Below, piece by piece: positions 13,590-24,368 of a DNA stretch of 64,000 bases. The stretch lies in NCBI RefSeq assembly GCF_038502225.1, contig NC_091298.1:44824478-44888477 (forward strand), written 5' to 3'. This DNA comes from Cherax quadricarinatus (lineage: Eukaryota; Arthropoda; Malacostraca; Decapoda; Parastacidae). The position numbers and the translations under genes are program-made. Under the pieces are notes generated by a model, which was not told the DNA's origin, made no database searches, and was given only the letters and a program-made list of their open reading frames with translations. Each line of letters opens with the position of its first letter. The stretch's first letter is position 1.

Positions 13590-14270
13590 CGAAAGATCCA
13601 GGAAAAGAGAGTTGAGTTGAAGAGCCAGAAATGAATTTGCATAGATAAGGAGAGAAGATCAGATTGACACAGCATCAAAAGCCAAAACTGACCCAAAGTT
13701 ATTATACAACAAGTAATTAAAACAACAGTCAAGGACTAGTTAATCAAGCTGAGGAAGGAAGGACGGGAATCCACAAGAAATGTCCAGGAAGTATGTGAAA
13801 ATCTCAACTCACAATTCAGGGAGGAATTCAGAGTGGAGACAGAGATGCTCCCAGCAAACCGAGGTGGTAGGGTGCACCAGCAAGTGCTCACACACCGCAC
13901 GCAACCCAGGAGCAGGTGAAGAATCTATTAGGGGAACTACATACCTCGAAGGCGATATGCCCAAATAATATCTCTCCTTAGGTCCTGGGAAAAGGAGCAG
14001 ATGCACTTTGTGTGCCACTAACAACAATCTTCTTTAAATCTTCCGAAACAAGGTAACTTCCTGAGGTGTGGACGAGAGCAAATGTAGTCTGGATGTTTAA
14101 GAAAGATGACAGACAGGCTGCACTAAATTACAGATCAGTGTCGGTGACATGTATTGTATATAAAGTTATGGAAAAGATTATTAGGAGAAGAGTGATGAGG
14201 CACCAACACGGCTTCAGGGAAAGAAAATCCAGCATCACAAACCTATTTGAAATCTATGACAAGGAATAGA
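13590..14270 (+). mobile_element. CR1-like LINE family A, decayed RT N-terminal fragment
   Basis: A degenerate plus-strand reverse-transcriptase segment. Visible in shifting frames are the linker before RT, an LPEVWTRANVVWMFKKDD stretch (the family consensus would be LPEVWKKANVVPIFKKGD), a YRSVSVTCIVYKVMEKIIRR stretch, and HQHGFRERKSSITNLFEIYD. It ends in a stop and is followed by a different piece of the family. No intact frame remains. Confidence 0.75.
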
Positions 14271-15832
14271 AAATCAAAGCAGATGGAATTACAAATAAGA
14301 GTGAGAAGTGGCAGGAAAGAATCATTGAGGCATCCCTGGACATCATATGAATCACAGAGACAAAGCTCACGGAAGTGATACTGACACAATCTTCCCATCT
14401 GGATATCAGATCCTGAGGAAACGCATGGGAAGCAGAGGCGGGAGGAGGAGTTATATTGCTCATCAATGCAACTAGTCAAAGGATTAGTGGATGACCGGAA
14501 ACCGAAGAGAACAACCAAGTGATGGTGGATACACTAGCAGATGTTGCAAGAAGGGCCCACGAAAGCATGGCAAAGGTACACATCATGGCAGATTTCAACC
14601 ATAAGGAGATCGGCTGAAAGAATCTGGAGCCACATGGGAGATCAGAGACGAGGAGAGCCAAGATGCTGGAGGCAGTAATGGAGAACTTTTTTATACAAAC
14701 ATCTTAGAGACACAACCAGGAAAAAAGTAGATGAACCGACAAGGCTGGACCTCGTATTCACCTTGAAGAGTCGAGACATAACGGATATTACACATGAAAG
14801 GCATGGAATAAGTGGTGTTGAGTTTCGAATACACAGAGTTAACAATGGAGAGTGAAACGGTATGGGAAGACCAGGTGAAGACAAATTCCAAAAAGGGGAC
14901 TACACGAGTTTCAGTGGGTAAGTGAACTAGAAGGGAAGACAGTAAACAAAATGATGGAACACGTGACCACAAAGTGGTGGGGAGGCAGTAGAGAATTTAA
15001 TACAAAGGAGCAACAGAAACAACGGAAAGACCAGAGTGAGCCCATGGTTTACCAGAAGGTGTGGAGAGGCCAAAGAAAATGAAAAATGTAAAGAAGAATG
15101 GAGCTGAAGAGCCAAAAATGAATATGTATTTATAAGGAGACAAGCCCATCATCAATACGAGAATAATAAAGCATCAAAAGCCAGATATGACCCAAAGTTG
15201 TTGTACAGCCACATCAGGAGGAAAACAACAATCAAGGACCAGGTAATCAGACTGAGAAAGGAAGGAGGGAAGGTCAAAAGAAACAAAGATGTTAAATATG
15301 TGTTATGTGTAGTGTGTTGGACACACTACACACAGCCGAAGACAAAGCAGAGAGGCCGCTAGTGAACTAGATACCGTGGGTCCTGAGAGATGGAGCGAAG
15401 GCACTGTGTGCGCCACTAACAACAATCTTTAACACACTTATCGAAACAGGGCGACTACCTAAGGTGTGGAAAACAGCTAAATTTAGTCCTAGTCTTTAAG
15501 AAAGGAGACAGGCAGGTAGCATTAAACTACAGACCAATGTCACTGACATGTAAAATATGCAAAGTCGTGGAGAAGCTTATCAGGAAAACACTGGTGGAGC
15601 ACCTTGGAAGAAATGAGCTTATACATGGTTTCCGAGAGGGGAAATCCTGTGTCAAAAACCCACTATAGTTTTATAACAAGGTGACAGAAGAAAGGCAGTG
15701 GGATGGGTAGACTGCATTTTCTTGGGCTGTAAGACGGTTTTCGACACAGTTCCATACAAGAGATTAGCGCAAAAGCTTAAGAAGCAGGCGCTGCAATGTA
15801 TCAGAGAATACCTGACAGGAAGGAAGCATAAA
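14271..15832 (+). mobile_element. CR1-like LINE family A, EN-RT copy, left part (interrupted)
   Basis: An old copy that begins in the endonuclease domain (an IIXITETK-type motif with the catalytic glutamate, and an LDLVFTLKSRDITDITHERHG region) and continues into RT (PQ-type palm region lost, FLGCKTVFDTVPYKRLAQK seen near 15720-15770). Stops and frameshifts are frequent. At about 15832 the frame is cut by a fragment of another LINE, and the family A sequence resumes at about 16178 exactly where it left off. It is therefore one insertion with a nested one inside it. Confidence 0.75.
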
Positions 15833-16177
15833 CAAAAGAGACATTAATAAAATACTGAGGATATCGAACCAAGTAAGAACCAGAAATAACGGATTTAAGC
15901 TAGATAAATTTAGATTAGGAAGGACATAGGTAAGTACTGGTTTCGAACAGAGTTGTGGATGCGTGGAACAATCTTCTGCGTAGGCTGATTAAGACTAGGA
16001 CCTTGAGTAGCTTTAAAAAGAGATTCGACTAATATGAGTGGGAGGGGCTGGGTTTAATTGGTGTCGTGCGTACGGGAGTAAATTCTTGGGTAACTTTGGG
16101 TAGTGGTGGTTTTGATAAAGACCTGCCTCGTATGGGCCAGTAGTCCTTCAGCAGTGTTCCTCCATTCTTATGTTAAC
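15833..16177 (+). mobile_element. Family B-like CR1 LINE 3' fragment nested in family A
   Basis: This short fragment has the C-terminal motif INKILRIS, QVRTRNNGFKLDKFRLGRT and a 3' end reading gtgttcctccattcttatgtt. The same region in the better family B copies at 51.7 and 62.6 kb reads SVLKISSQDRTRSNGFKLEK and ends ccttctttcttatgtt. It is 5'-truncated. The family A sequence on either side shares at most the three bases aac, so any target duplication is very short, as is common for CR1 elements. Confidence 0.75.
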
Positions 16178-17163
16178 GACTGATGTACATGACGAGGTGG
16201 CAGAGTGAGGGCCTGTGAAGAGCAGGTTTCCTCAAGGGTCAGTTCTAGGGTCGGTGCTGTTTCTGGTATATGTGAATGACATAATAGGATAGACTCAGGG
16301 GTGCCCCTTTCTGCAGACTACGTGTGGGTAATGCAGAAAATTCAAGTGGATAAGAATCAGGTCGAACTACAAAAGGATATGGACAGGCTGCAGGCTTGGT
16401 CCAACAACTGGCTTCTGGAGTTTAACCCCACCAAGTGCAAAGTTATGAAGTTTGGGAAAGGTTAAAGAAAACCGCAGACTTGGGGGCCAAAGACTGCAAA
16501 CCTCATTGGAGGAAATAGCTTCTGGGGTGAGTATAATACTGAGCACATCTTCTGAGGTGAATATCAACTAAATAACTGCTGCAGCATATGAGCGCCTGGA
16601 AAACCCAAGAATAGCGTTTCCCCACCTTAGCAAGGAGTCACTCAAGACTCTCTACACGATGTACGTCAGGCTTATATTGGAGTATGCAGCACCTATATGG
16701 AACCCACACCAGATAAAACACATCAACAAATTAAAGGAAGTGAAAAAACATTGCAACAAAACTAGTCCATGAGCAAAGGATCATGTCTTTCTAGGAGAAT
16801 TTATGGGAAATCGACCTGACAACACTGGAGGACAAGCGGGAGAGGGGTGACATAATAACGACGTATAAAATACTGAGAGGAATTGACAAGATGGATAGTG
16901 ACACGATGTTTCAGATATGGGAGACAGCAATAAGGAGTCACAGCTGGAAGATGAAGACTCATGTAAGTCACTGGGATGTTAGGAAGTATTTGTTCAGTCA
17001 TACAGTTGTCAGGAAGTGGAATAGTCTGGAGAGTGATGTAACAGACGCAAGTACCATACATAGCTTTAAGAAGTATAATGAAGCTCATGGAGCAGTGGGG
17101 ACCAATGAAGAGGCGATGTCAGGAGATATGTATCAACCCCCGCAACCACAAATTATGTGAGAA
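16178..17163 (+). mobile_element. CR1-like LINE family A, right part of the interrupted copy
   Basis: The RT resumes with PQGSVLGSVLFLVYVND and SNNWLLEFNPTKCKVM, then continues to the C-terminal RKYLFSHTVVRKWNSLESDV and the family 3' end. The catalytic-box region reads ADYVW in place of ADDVK, so the box is destroyed in this copy. The tail runs into (CA)n at 17164. Confidence 0.8.
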
Positions 17164-17195
17164 CACACACACACACACACACTCACACACACACA

Positions 17196-17270
<75 letters not shown>
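17164..17270. repeat. (CA)n tail microsatellite
   Basis: About 107 bp of nearly pure CA repeat continues from the 3' end of the family A copy. The next family A copy begins inside it at a point sharing CAC with the repeat. Confidence 0.95.
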
Positions 17271-17271
<1 letters not shown>

Positions 17272-17640
17272 ACTGGAGGACAGGAGGGTCAGGGGAGACA
17301 TGATAACGACATACAAAATACTGCATGGAATAGACAAGGTGGACAGAGACAGGATGTTCCAGAGATGGGACACAGAAACAAGGGGTCACAATTGGAAGTT
17401 GAAGACTCGGATGAGTCAAAGGGATGTTAGGAAGTATTTCTTCAGTCATAGAGTAGTTAGGAAGTGGAATAGTCTGGCAAGCGATGTAGTGGAGGCAAGA
17501 ACTATAGTTTTATGACGAGGTATGATAAAGCTCATGGAGCAAGGGGAGAGAGGACCTAGTAGCGGTCGGTGAAGAGGCGGGGCCAGGAGCTGAGTATCGA
17601 CCCCTGCAAGCACAATTAGGTGAGTACAATTAGGTGAGTA
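17271..17640 (+). mobile_element. CR1-like LINE family A, strongly 5'-truncated copy
   Basis: Starts abruptly at cactggaggacagg within the (CA)n and covers only the last part of ORF2 (RGDMITTYKILHGIDKV, then RKYFFSHRVVRKWNSLASDV) and the 3' end. The tail phrase aattaggtgagtac is present twice in tandem before the next copy begins. A minus-strand copy at 35010 starts at the same base of the LINE, also against an AC repeat. Confidence 0.85.
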
Positions 17641-17910
17641 CACAGGAGTTGGTAGGAAAATCAGCAAACGAAATGGACTTTGTAACAACAAAATGCAAGG
17701 AGGCAGAGGAAAGATTTGTTCCCAAGGGTAACAGAAATAATGGAAAGGACAGAACAAGCCCTTGGTTTACCCGAAGGTGTAGGGAGGCAAAAACTAAGTG
17801 CTCTAGAGAATGGAAAAAGTACAGAAGGCAAAGGACTCAGGAGAATGAAGAGATCAGTCGACGAGCCAGAAACGAGTATGCACAGATAAGGAGGGAGGTG
17901 CAGCAGAAGT

Positions 17911-18663
17911 ATGAAAATGACAGCATCGAAAGTCAAGTCTGATCCGAAACTACTCTACAGCCACATCAGGAGGAAGACAACAGTCAAGGACCAGGTAATC
18001 AGGCTGAGGAGTGAAGGTGGGAAGCTCACAAGAAACGACCAGGAGGTATGTGAGGAGCTCAACATGAGATTTCAGGAAGTATTTACAGTGGAGGCTGAAG
18101 GGACAACGGGAAGACAAAACAGTGGGGTACAGCAACAAGGGATATACCAACAAGTGTTGGATGAATTACACACAACTGAGGAGGAGGTGGAGAAGCTCCT
18201 AAGTGACCTTGAAACCTCAAAGGCGGTGGGACCGGACATCTCTCCATGGGTCCTTAGAGAGGGAGCAGGGACATTATGTGTGCCTCTAACCAAAATCTTC
18301 AACACTTCCCTTGAAACTGGGCAACTACCTGAAGTATGGAAGAAGGCAAATGTAGTCCCCATCTTTAAGAAGGGAGACAAAAATGAAGCACTAAATTATA
18401 GGCCAGTGTCACTGACATGTATATTACGCAAAGTCTTGGAAAAGATTATCAGGAGGAGAGTGGTGGAACACCTGAAGCGGAACAAGATTATAAACGACAG
18501 CCAGCACGGATTCATGGAAGGTAAATCCTGTGTCACAAACCTACTAGAATTTTATGACAAGGTAGCTGAAGTAAAGAATGAGAGGGAGGGGTGGGTTGAT
18601 TGCATTTTCTTGGACTGCAAGAAGGCGATCGACACAGTTCCCCACAAGAGATTAGTACAGTAG
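17911..18663 (+). pseudogene. LINE family A ORF2 fragment: RT fingers and palm start
   Basis: A 250-residue open segment of the ORF2 above. It contains the linker after the endonuclease, the region TTEEEVEKLLSDLETSKAVG (a P at the following position is normal for the family), YRPVSL, QHGFMEGKSC and FLDCKKAIDTVPHK. The frame enters from an upstream segment (17634-17942) by a frameshift and ends at a premature TAG. It would act as part of a LINE reverse transcriptase but cannot be functional as it stands. Confidence 0.8.
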
Positions 18664-18813
18664 CTAGTGGAATAGGCATGTATAACAGGAAGGGCACTGC
18701 AATGGATCAGAGAATACCTAACAGGGAGGCAACAGCGAGTCATGGTCCGTGATGAGTTATCACAGTGGGCGCCAGTGACGAGTGGGGTACCATAGGGGTC
18801 AGTCCTGGGACCA

Positions 18814-19368
18814 GTGCTATTCTTGGTATATGTGAACGATATGACAGAAGAAATAGACTCAGAAGTGTCCCTGTTTGCAGATGACGTGAAACTAATGAGG
18901 AGAATTATATCAGACGTGGACCAGACAGGTCTACAAAGAGACCTGGACAGGCTGGATGTGTGGTCCAGAAACTGGCTCCTAGAATTTAACCCCGCCAAAT
19001 GCAAAGTCATGAAGATCGGAGGAGGGCAAAGAAGACCGCAGACAGAGTATAGGCTAGGAGGCCAAAGGCTGCAAACTTCACTCAAGGAGAAAGACCTAGG
19101 AGTGAGTATAATACCGAGTACATTGCCAGAAGCACACATTAACCAGGTAACTGCTGCAGCATATGAGCGCTTGGCAAACCTGAGAATAGCGTTCCGATAC
19201 CTTAGTAAGGAATCGTTCAAGACACTGTACACTGTGTACATCAGGCCCATACTGGAGTGTGCAGCACCAGTTTGGAACCCATATCTGGTCAAACACGTCA
19301 AGAAATTAGAGAAAGTGCAAAGGTTTGCAACAAGGCTAGTTCCAGAACTAAGGGAATGTCCTATGTAG
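18814..19368 (+). pseudogene. LINE family A ORF2 fragment: RT palm and thumb
   Basis: A 184-residue open segment. The catalytic motif SLFADDVKLM near its start keeps both aspartates. It is followed by RNWLLEFNPAKCKVMKIGGG, KEKDLGVSI, HINQVTAAAYERLANLRIAF and LYTVYIRPILECAAPVWNP. A frameshift at the end separates it from the last C-terminal piece (19257-19544). It is the best preserved plus-strand RT core of family A here. Confidence 0.8.
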
Positions 19369-19756
19369 AAAGGTTAATGGAAATCGGTGTGACAGCACTG
19401 GAGGACAGGAGGATCAGGGGAGACATGATAACGACATACAAAATACTGCATGGAATAGACAAGGTGGACAACGACAGGATGTTCCAGAAATGGGACACAG
19501 AAACAAGGGGTCACAATTGGAAGCTGAAGACTCAGATGAGTTAAAGGGATGTTAGGAAGTATTTCTTCAGTCATAGAGTAGTTAGGAAGTGGAATAGTCT
19601 GGCAAGCGATGTAATGGAGGCAGGAACTATACATAGTTTTAAGACGAGGTATGATAAAGCTCATGGAGCTGGGGGAGAGAGGACCTAGCAGCAGTCGGTG
19701 AAGAGGCGGGGCCAGGAGCTGAGTCTCGACCCCTGCAACCACAATTAGGTGAGTAC

Positions 19757-19758
19757 AC

Positions 19759-19842
<84 letters not shown>
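19757..19842. repeat. (CA)n tail microsatellite
   Basis: About 86 bp of CA repeat (with one ACGC step) forms the tail of the 17.6-19.75 kb LINE. The next LINE copy begins at 19843 in the middle of its endonuclease domain. Confidence 0.95.
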
Positions 19843-19844
<2 letters not shown>

Positions 19845-20169
19845 GGAGCAGACGGGGAGGAGGGGTTGCACTGCTCATAAAGAACCGAAGGAGCTTCGAG
19901 GAAATGGAGGGCATGGACGAGATTGGAGAAAGAGACTACATAGCAGGCACAGTTCAAGCTGGGAAACATAAGGTAATCATTGCTGTTATGTATAACCCAC
20001 CCCAGAACTGCAGGAGGCCAAGAGAGGAATATGATGAGAACAGCAGAGTGATGGTGGACACACTGGCTGAGGTGGCAAGAAGTGCTCAAACGTGCAGAGC
20101 AAAGTTACTGGTTATGGTGATTTCAACCACAGGGAGATTGATTGGGAAAACCTGGAGCCTCATGGGGGC
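19843..20169 (+). mobile_element. CR1-like LINE family A, endonuclease part (left of LTR insertion)
   Basis: Encodes in one frame RRGGVALLIKNRRSFEEM, then AVMYNPPQNCRRPREEYDEN and, after a frame change, the IDWENLEPHGG end of the GDFN-type motif. The copy is 5'-truncated inside (CA)n. It is interrupted at 20169/20170 by an LTR retrotransposon. The same LINE resumes at 25373 with the bases that follow in other copies. Removing the element plus five bases restores the spacing seen in other family A copies. Confidence 0.85.
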
Positions 20170-21171
20170 TGTGAGGGAAAAGTTCAATAGATAGGAGTAG
20201 TGAGGGAGTATATAGTAACAATAGTTTCATTGCTGGCTACTTGTTAAGGTAGGGTAAGTCCAGCTCCCGCTATTCCCTTCCCCCCTTTTTCCCCCTCCCC
20301 GAAAGTGATAGTTCGATTGCCGGATGCTTGTTAAGGTAGGGTCAGTCTAGCTCCCGCTTTCCCTTCCCTCCCTCTTCCCCCCCCCCCCGAAAGGTGACGT
20401 GTGGGGCTCCGGTCAAACAGTAAATCGCTATACTCACAGCTCCCAGCACTACTGTAAGTACACGCCTGATCATATTTTAGTGGACTTATTGGTTGAAAGC
20501 TTCACTTTTGACCAATAATTAACTTAGTCCTTTCAGTCATGATCGCTTAAATGTTTTAATAATCACCACATCTTTTAGGTATTGTACTTATCATGGAGAG
20601 TGATTTCTTAAGCAGTGGGTAACCTCTCTCTCTTTACAGCTTGGAATGACAGAGTGGGTCACCTGCCAACCAACGAGAAGAATAGCAGGAGACAGACTAA
20701 TGTCCTGAGACATCCCATGTTTAATCTACTTACCTGTTATGTAAGCCAATGCAGGACCTAACCCCTCATCATAGCAGTGGTAACGAACCTGTTTTCCTGT
20801 TATCTGAAGTAATTATTCACGGCTATACTCTGTGAAGAACGAGCCGGTGGTTGTCACCAACACCTGCGACCCCCCCACATCAGCAATGGCTACGATTTCA
20901 ACACCACGCACTGTCACCAACACCAGACGCCCCAGTATTACTATATATCTTAGCGTTGAGTTCAAATGCCATTTTTTTCATTTAATTTTTAATTTTTCTT
21001 TCAATTAGGATACTCATTCATGTTTTATTGTTTTACATTTTCCATTTCTAAATAATAAAGTGTTTATCATTGTCTGTTATTATTTCTTTTTCTATTCATT
21101 AATTTTCCTGAGGAGAAGCCAGCCTTGGTAATACTGACTGAAGTTATTACAGCTCTGATTAAGCCTTCACA
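20170..21171 (+). repeat. Left LTR
   Basis: 1002 bp, starting TGTGAGGG and ending TTCACA. It closely matches 24369-25372 by eye, with scattered substitutions and length changes in C runs. An internal direct repeat is visible: the phrase cttgttaaggtagggt, followed by gctcccgct and a C-rich run, occurs twice about 85 bp apart. A polyadenylation signal AATAAA lies at 21054-21059, followed by a TG/T-rich stretch. Confidence 0.92.
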
Positions 21172-21735
21172 AGTGGCGACCTTGCCAGGATCAACTCTAC
21201 TGAATCAAGATTCAGTTCCATCTCGAATCTACCATTGGAACTTCAACGCCACATACCACAGACGGTTATCACCAGCCATGAGTAATCATTCTCTATGGTA
21301 GGACTACGGTACAGGTATTTAAAATATTTGGTGATTGTTATAGTCTCAATTTATTGTAAGTCAAGTCAGGCAGGATATAATATTTAATTCTGCCACCTTT
21401 TCGAGCTTGAAACACTTTGGAGGATTAGATTCTAGGGACTCGAGATTTTCCAGTGACAATTTATTTCATTGAGTTATTTATTATATCAAGGGAACTGTCG
21501 TAGGACACTCTTGATTTGTTGGTGAGAAGATTGGATGGTCAAGGGATCCCATTCTACTTACTGTTTGCTCGGAGCCGGCATAGAACCCTTCATTTTCATT
21601 AATACATATTGTTTAATTGAAGCAGGGATCGAGCCCTCTGCTTTATTTGCAGTTTGAGCGGAGCAGGAATTGAACCCTCCGTTTTCTTTGATACCCGTTT
21701 CATTTCCCCTGATAGTTTAAGTTATTCTTGCAAGT
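21172..21735 (+). promoter_or_regulatory. Primer-binding site and leader of the LTR element
   Basis: Immediately after the left LTR the sequence reads agtggcgaccttgccagg. TGG two bases after the LTR is the expected start of a tRNA primer-binding site; I do not assign the tRNA. About 560 bp of untranslated leader follow before the gag ATG at 21736. Confidence 0.6.
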
Positions 21736-21945
21736 ATGGAGGAATACCAGTTTTGGATGAACGCTGGAAGTAAGTTAGGAATAACAGGGAAAAATTTAGA
21801 ATCTTTCATTAGTGCTAAGATCCAGGAAAGACTTGAAAGAGAGAGAATTGAGAGAGAAGGAAGACAGTTAGAAAGGGAAAGAGAAGAAAATGAGAGAGAG
21901 AGAATCGAAAGAGAAGAGAAAAAGGAGAAAGAACCTTGAAAGACA
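21736..21945 (+). pseudogene. gag N-terminus (coiled coil), frameshifted
   Basis: Begins MEEYQFWMNAGSKLGITGKN and enters an Arg/Glu-rich coiled-coil region. A single-base frameshift in the purine-rich tract near 21900-21940 ends this frame and moves the protein into the frame of the next entry. The ATG is chosen because it is the first in the leader and the sequence is protein-like from there. Confidence 0.75.
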
Positions 21946-23977
21946 GGAGAAAAAGGAGAGAGAGAGAATTGAGAGAGAAATCCAAGAAAGACAGTTAGAA
22001 AGAGAAAGAGAAGACAAAACGGAGTGTGATAGGCTTGAACGTGAAGAAAAAGCTAGAGTACGTGAGGAACAAGTTAAATTAAGAGAACTTGAGGAAAGAG
22101 CAAGGGATAGAGAAGTTGAGGAAAAAGCTAGAGAACATGAGGAAAAAGCTAGAGAACATGAGGAAAAAGCTAGAGAACATGAGTTAATAGAGAGAGAAAA
22201 GGATCGCGAGCTCGAAAAATCTCGCCTTGAATTAGAGAATAAAAAGTTAACTTTGACACAACAACAATTAGAGGAAGGAGTAATTGAACATCATGCAGCT
22301 AGTGCACATATTCCAACACCTAATTTACCTCCCTTCACAGAGGGTGATGACATTACTTCATACATTATCAGGTTTGAAAATACCGCTACCCTCTGTGAAT
22401 GGCCTGCTGACACCTGGGCTACCAGGTTAGGAATGTTATTTTCTGGTACAGCCTTGAATATCTATGAAACTTTGTCGGAGGATATCATATGTAATTATAA
22501 CCTACTGAAGAAGGCAATCCTTAAAGCATATCAAAAAACCACCAATTCTTACAGGAAAGATTTCAGGTATGCCACCTTACAGCCTGGCCAAAACTTTCAG
22601 CAGTTACAGGTAACACTCTTTCGTTTGTTCGACTTTTGGATAGAGAGTTCAGGAACTGATCACAGTTATGAATCTCTTAGAGACTTCATGGTTGCTGACC
22701 AGGTCCTGACAGCTCTTCCCCACCAGATAAGAACATTCATCAGAGAACGTAACCTGATTAAAGCTGAGGAAGTTGCTGAGGCCGCTGACTTGTATGCTGA
22801 GGCTCACAATTCCTATAAGGACCTAAAGGGATCAAACCTTAAGGGCAAGGGTTCACCTGAACCAAAGATTAAGAAGCCTACAGTAGAAGCAAAGTCACCA
22901 GCTATTATACCAACATGTCATCGGTGTGGTGGTATCGGACATAAACGTCCAGATTGTCCTTCCAAGAAAATAGAGAAAGTTGGCAGATGTTTTGTTGACG
23001 GTAATGACCAAGCACCCTTCTGTTCAGGAGCAGTTAATGGTATAAAAGTCTCAGATATATTACGTGACACTGGATGTACGTGCATCGTAATTTCGGACAA
23101 ACTGTTCCCTTACTTTAAAACCTCTCGTGTGTCCTCTATTCTTTCAGATTACTTGGGTCGTGAAAATACTTTCCCTACAATACGTTGTTACTTGAAAACT
23201 AAATGGTTCACCGGTTGGACTAATGCAGTACTAGCCCCAGTTACTTGTTCTATAATAGTGGGTAACATTAAAGGTGCCGTTCTTCCTTCAGAGGCGGATC
23301 TTTCGTCACCACTCATGGATCTAAGTTTTCCAGCTGTTCCTCTTTGCAAGTTAAATAAGCCCCTTAACAATTCCGCACCGGAAGCTGCATTGTCTCGTAC
23401 TGTTCATTTGGGGGTGGAAACAGATAATACTGCTCTCGATAGTGAGGTAGCAGGATCACCTGTCCACTCGTCCGGTGAAAGCAAGGATATTGCCTCCGGC
23501 ACTCTCAATGTCTTGACTAGGGCTCAGACTATAACCCTGGCTTCTCCTACCTCCTCTTCTCCCACCGTGAGTCCTTTTATTTTCCCAGATTTTATGTCCA
23601 AGGATGACTTTGTCAATATACAGCGCAATTGCCCTTCACTTCGGGATTGTCATAATCAAACTTTTAACAACAAAGTTATCCATGGGAGGTACGTATCTCA
23701 TAAGTTTGAATATATTAATGGTATCTTACATAAATCTGTATTTAAATCTCATTCTTCAGTGATAGATTATTCCCTACTTGTTGTTCCTAAACCATGTCGA
23801 GAGACTGTTCTTCAAATGGCTCGTGATTTGCCAGGGACCAAACACTTGGCCTATCGTAAGACATGGCATAAGCTCAAGCACACTTATTTTTGGCCAAGCA
23901 TGTATTCTCAGGTTACAAAGAAGTATAGTTCTTGCAATAGGTGTCAGGTGCTTACTGCACAAAACACACACTCCTAG
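21890..23977 (+). pseudogene. Gag-protease-integrase zinc domain of Gmr1-like LTR element
   Basis: A 695-residue frame. Residues about 1-125 are a charged coiled coil with a 7-residue tandem (EEKAREH three times, 21-bp DNA repeats near 22118-22190). Residues 145-315 form a SCAN/capsid-like domain (LPPFTEGDDITSYIIRFE start). A CCHC knuckle CHRCGGIGHKRPDC lies at about 345-358. The protease motif DTGCTCIVIS lies near 395. After a Ser/Thr-rich linker with LTRAQT, the integrase zinc-binding region appears near 640-690 (VVPKPCRETVLQMARD, FWPSMY, CNRC). The first His of HHCC is Arg here. The frame ends at a deletion junction. Confidence 0.85.
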
Positions 23978-24368
23978 ATCCTGTATATTTATTAAATCTT
24001 AAACTTCCCTCCTGCAGAAACGAGATACTCCACCATAGAAAAGGAATGTTTGGCCCTTGTATGGGGTATCTCCAAGCTTAAATTTTATCTACTGGGAAAA
24101 GAATTCATTTTAGAAACGGATCACAAACCTTTGATATACCTAGAAACTTTTAAGGGAACCAACAGTCGCCTCTTGAGGTGGACATTGGCACTCCAAGCTT
24201 TTAAGTTCCATATAGTGTACATCAATGGTTCATCCAATTATTTCTCTGACTGGTTAAGTCGTGACAGTCAGTAGAAGATTTGTTGTTTTACGCGACTTCC
24301 ACGTGTTAGAACTTTTTCCTCGCCTATTCTTCTTATACTCCTTGACAATAAGTCTTGGTATGGGGTAG
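23978..24368 (+). pseudogene. RNase H C-terminal remnant of the LTR element
   Basis: From about 24013 the frame reads PAETRYSTIEKECLALVWGI, then LETDHKPLIYLE, and ends FSDWLSRDSQ at 24274. This is the end of a Ty3/gypsy RNase H domain; the DHKPL motif and closing DWLSR are standard. The upstream deletion point lies in 23960-24012. Only about 95 bp separate its stop from the right LTR, leaving no room for an integrase downstream. Confidence 0.85.

Larger units (their letters stand above)
17641..19756 (+). mobile_element. CR1-like LINE family A, copy with intact FADD box
   Basis: A 5'-truncated copy starting just after the endonuclease domain. The linker, fingers (ALNYRPVSLTCILRKVLEKI), HGFMEGKSCVTNLLEFYD, DCIFLDCKKAIDTVPHKR, then LFADDVKLMRRI (catalytic aspartates present) and the C-terminal CR1-type region are all readable. 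It is broken by a frameshift near 17935, a stop at 18661, a stop in place of Q in the PQG motif at about 18792 (VP*GSVLG), a frameshift near 19355 and a stop near 19541. It ends in the family tail and (CA)n. Confidence 0.85.
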
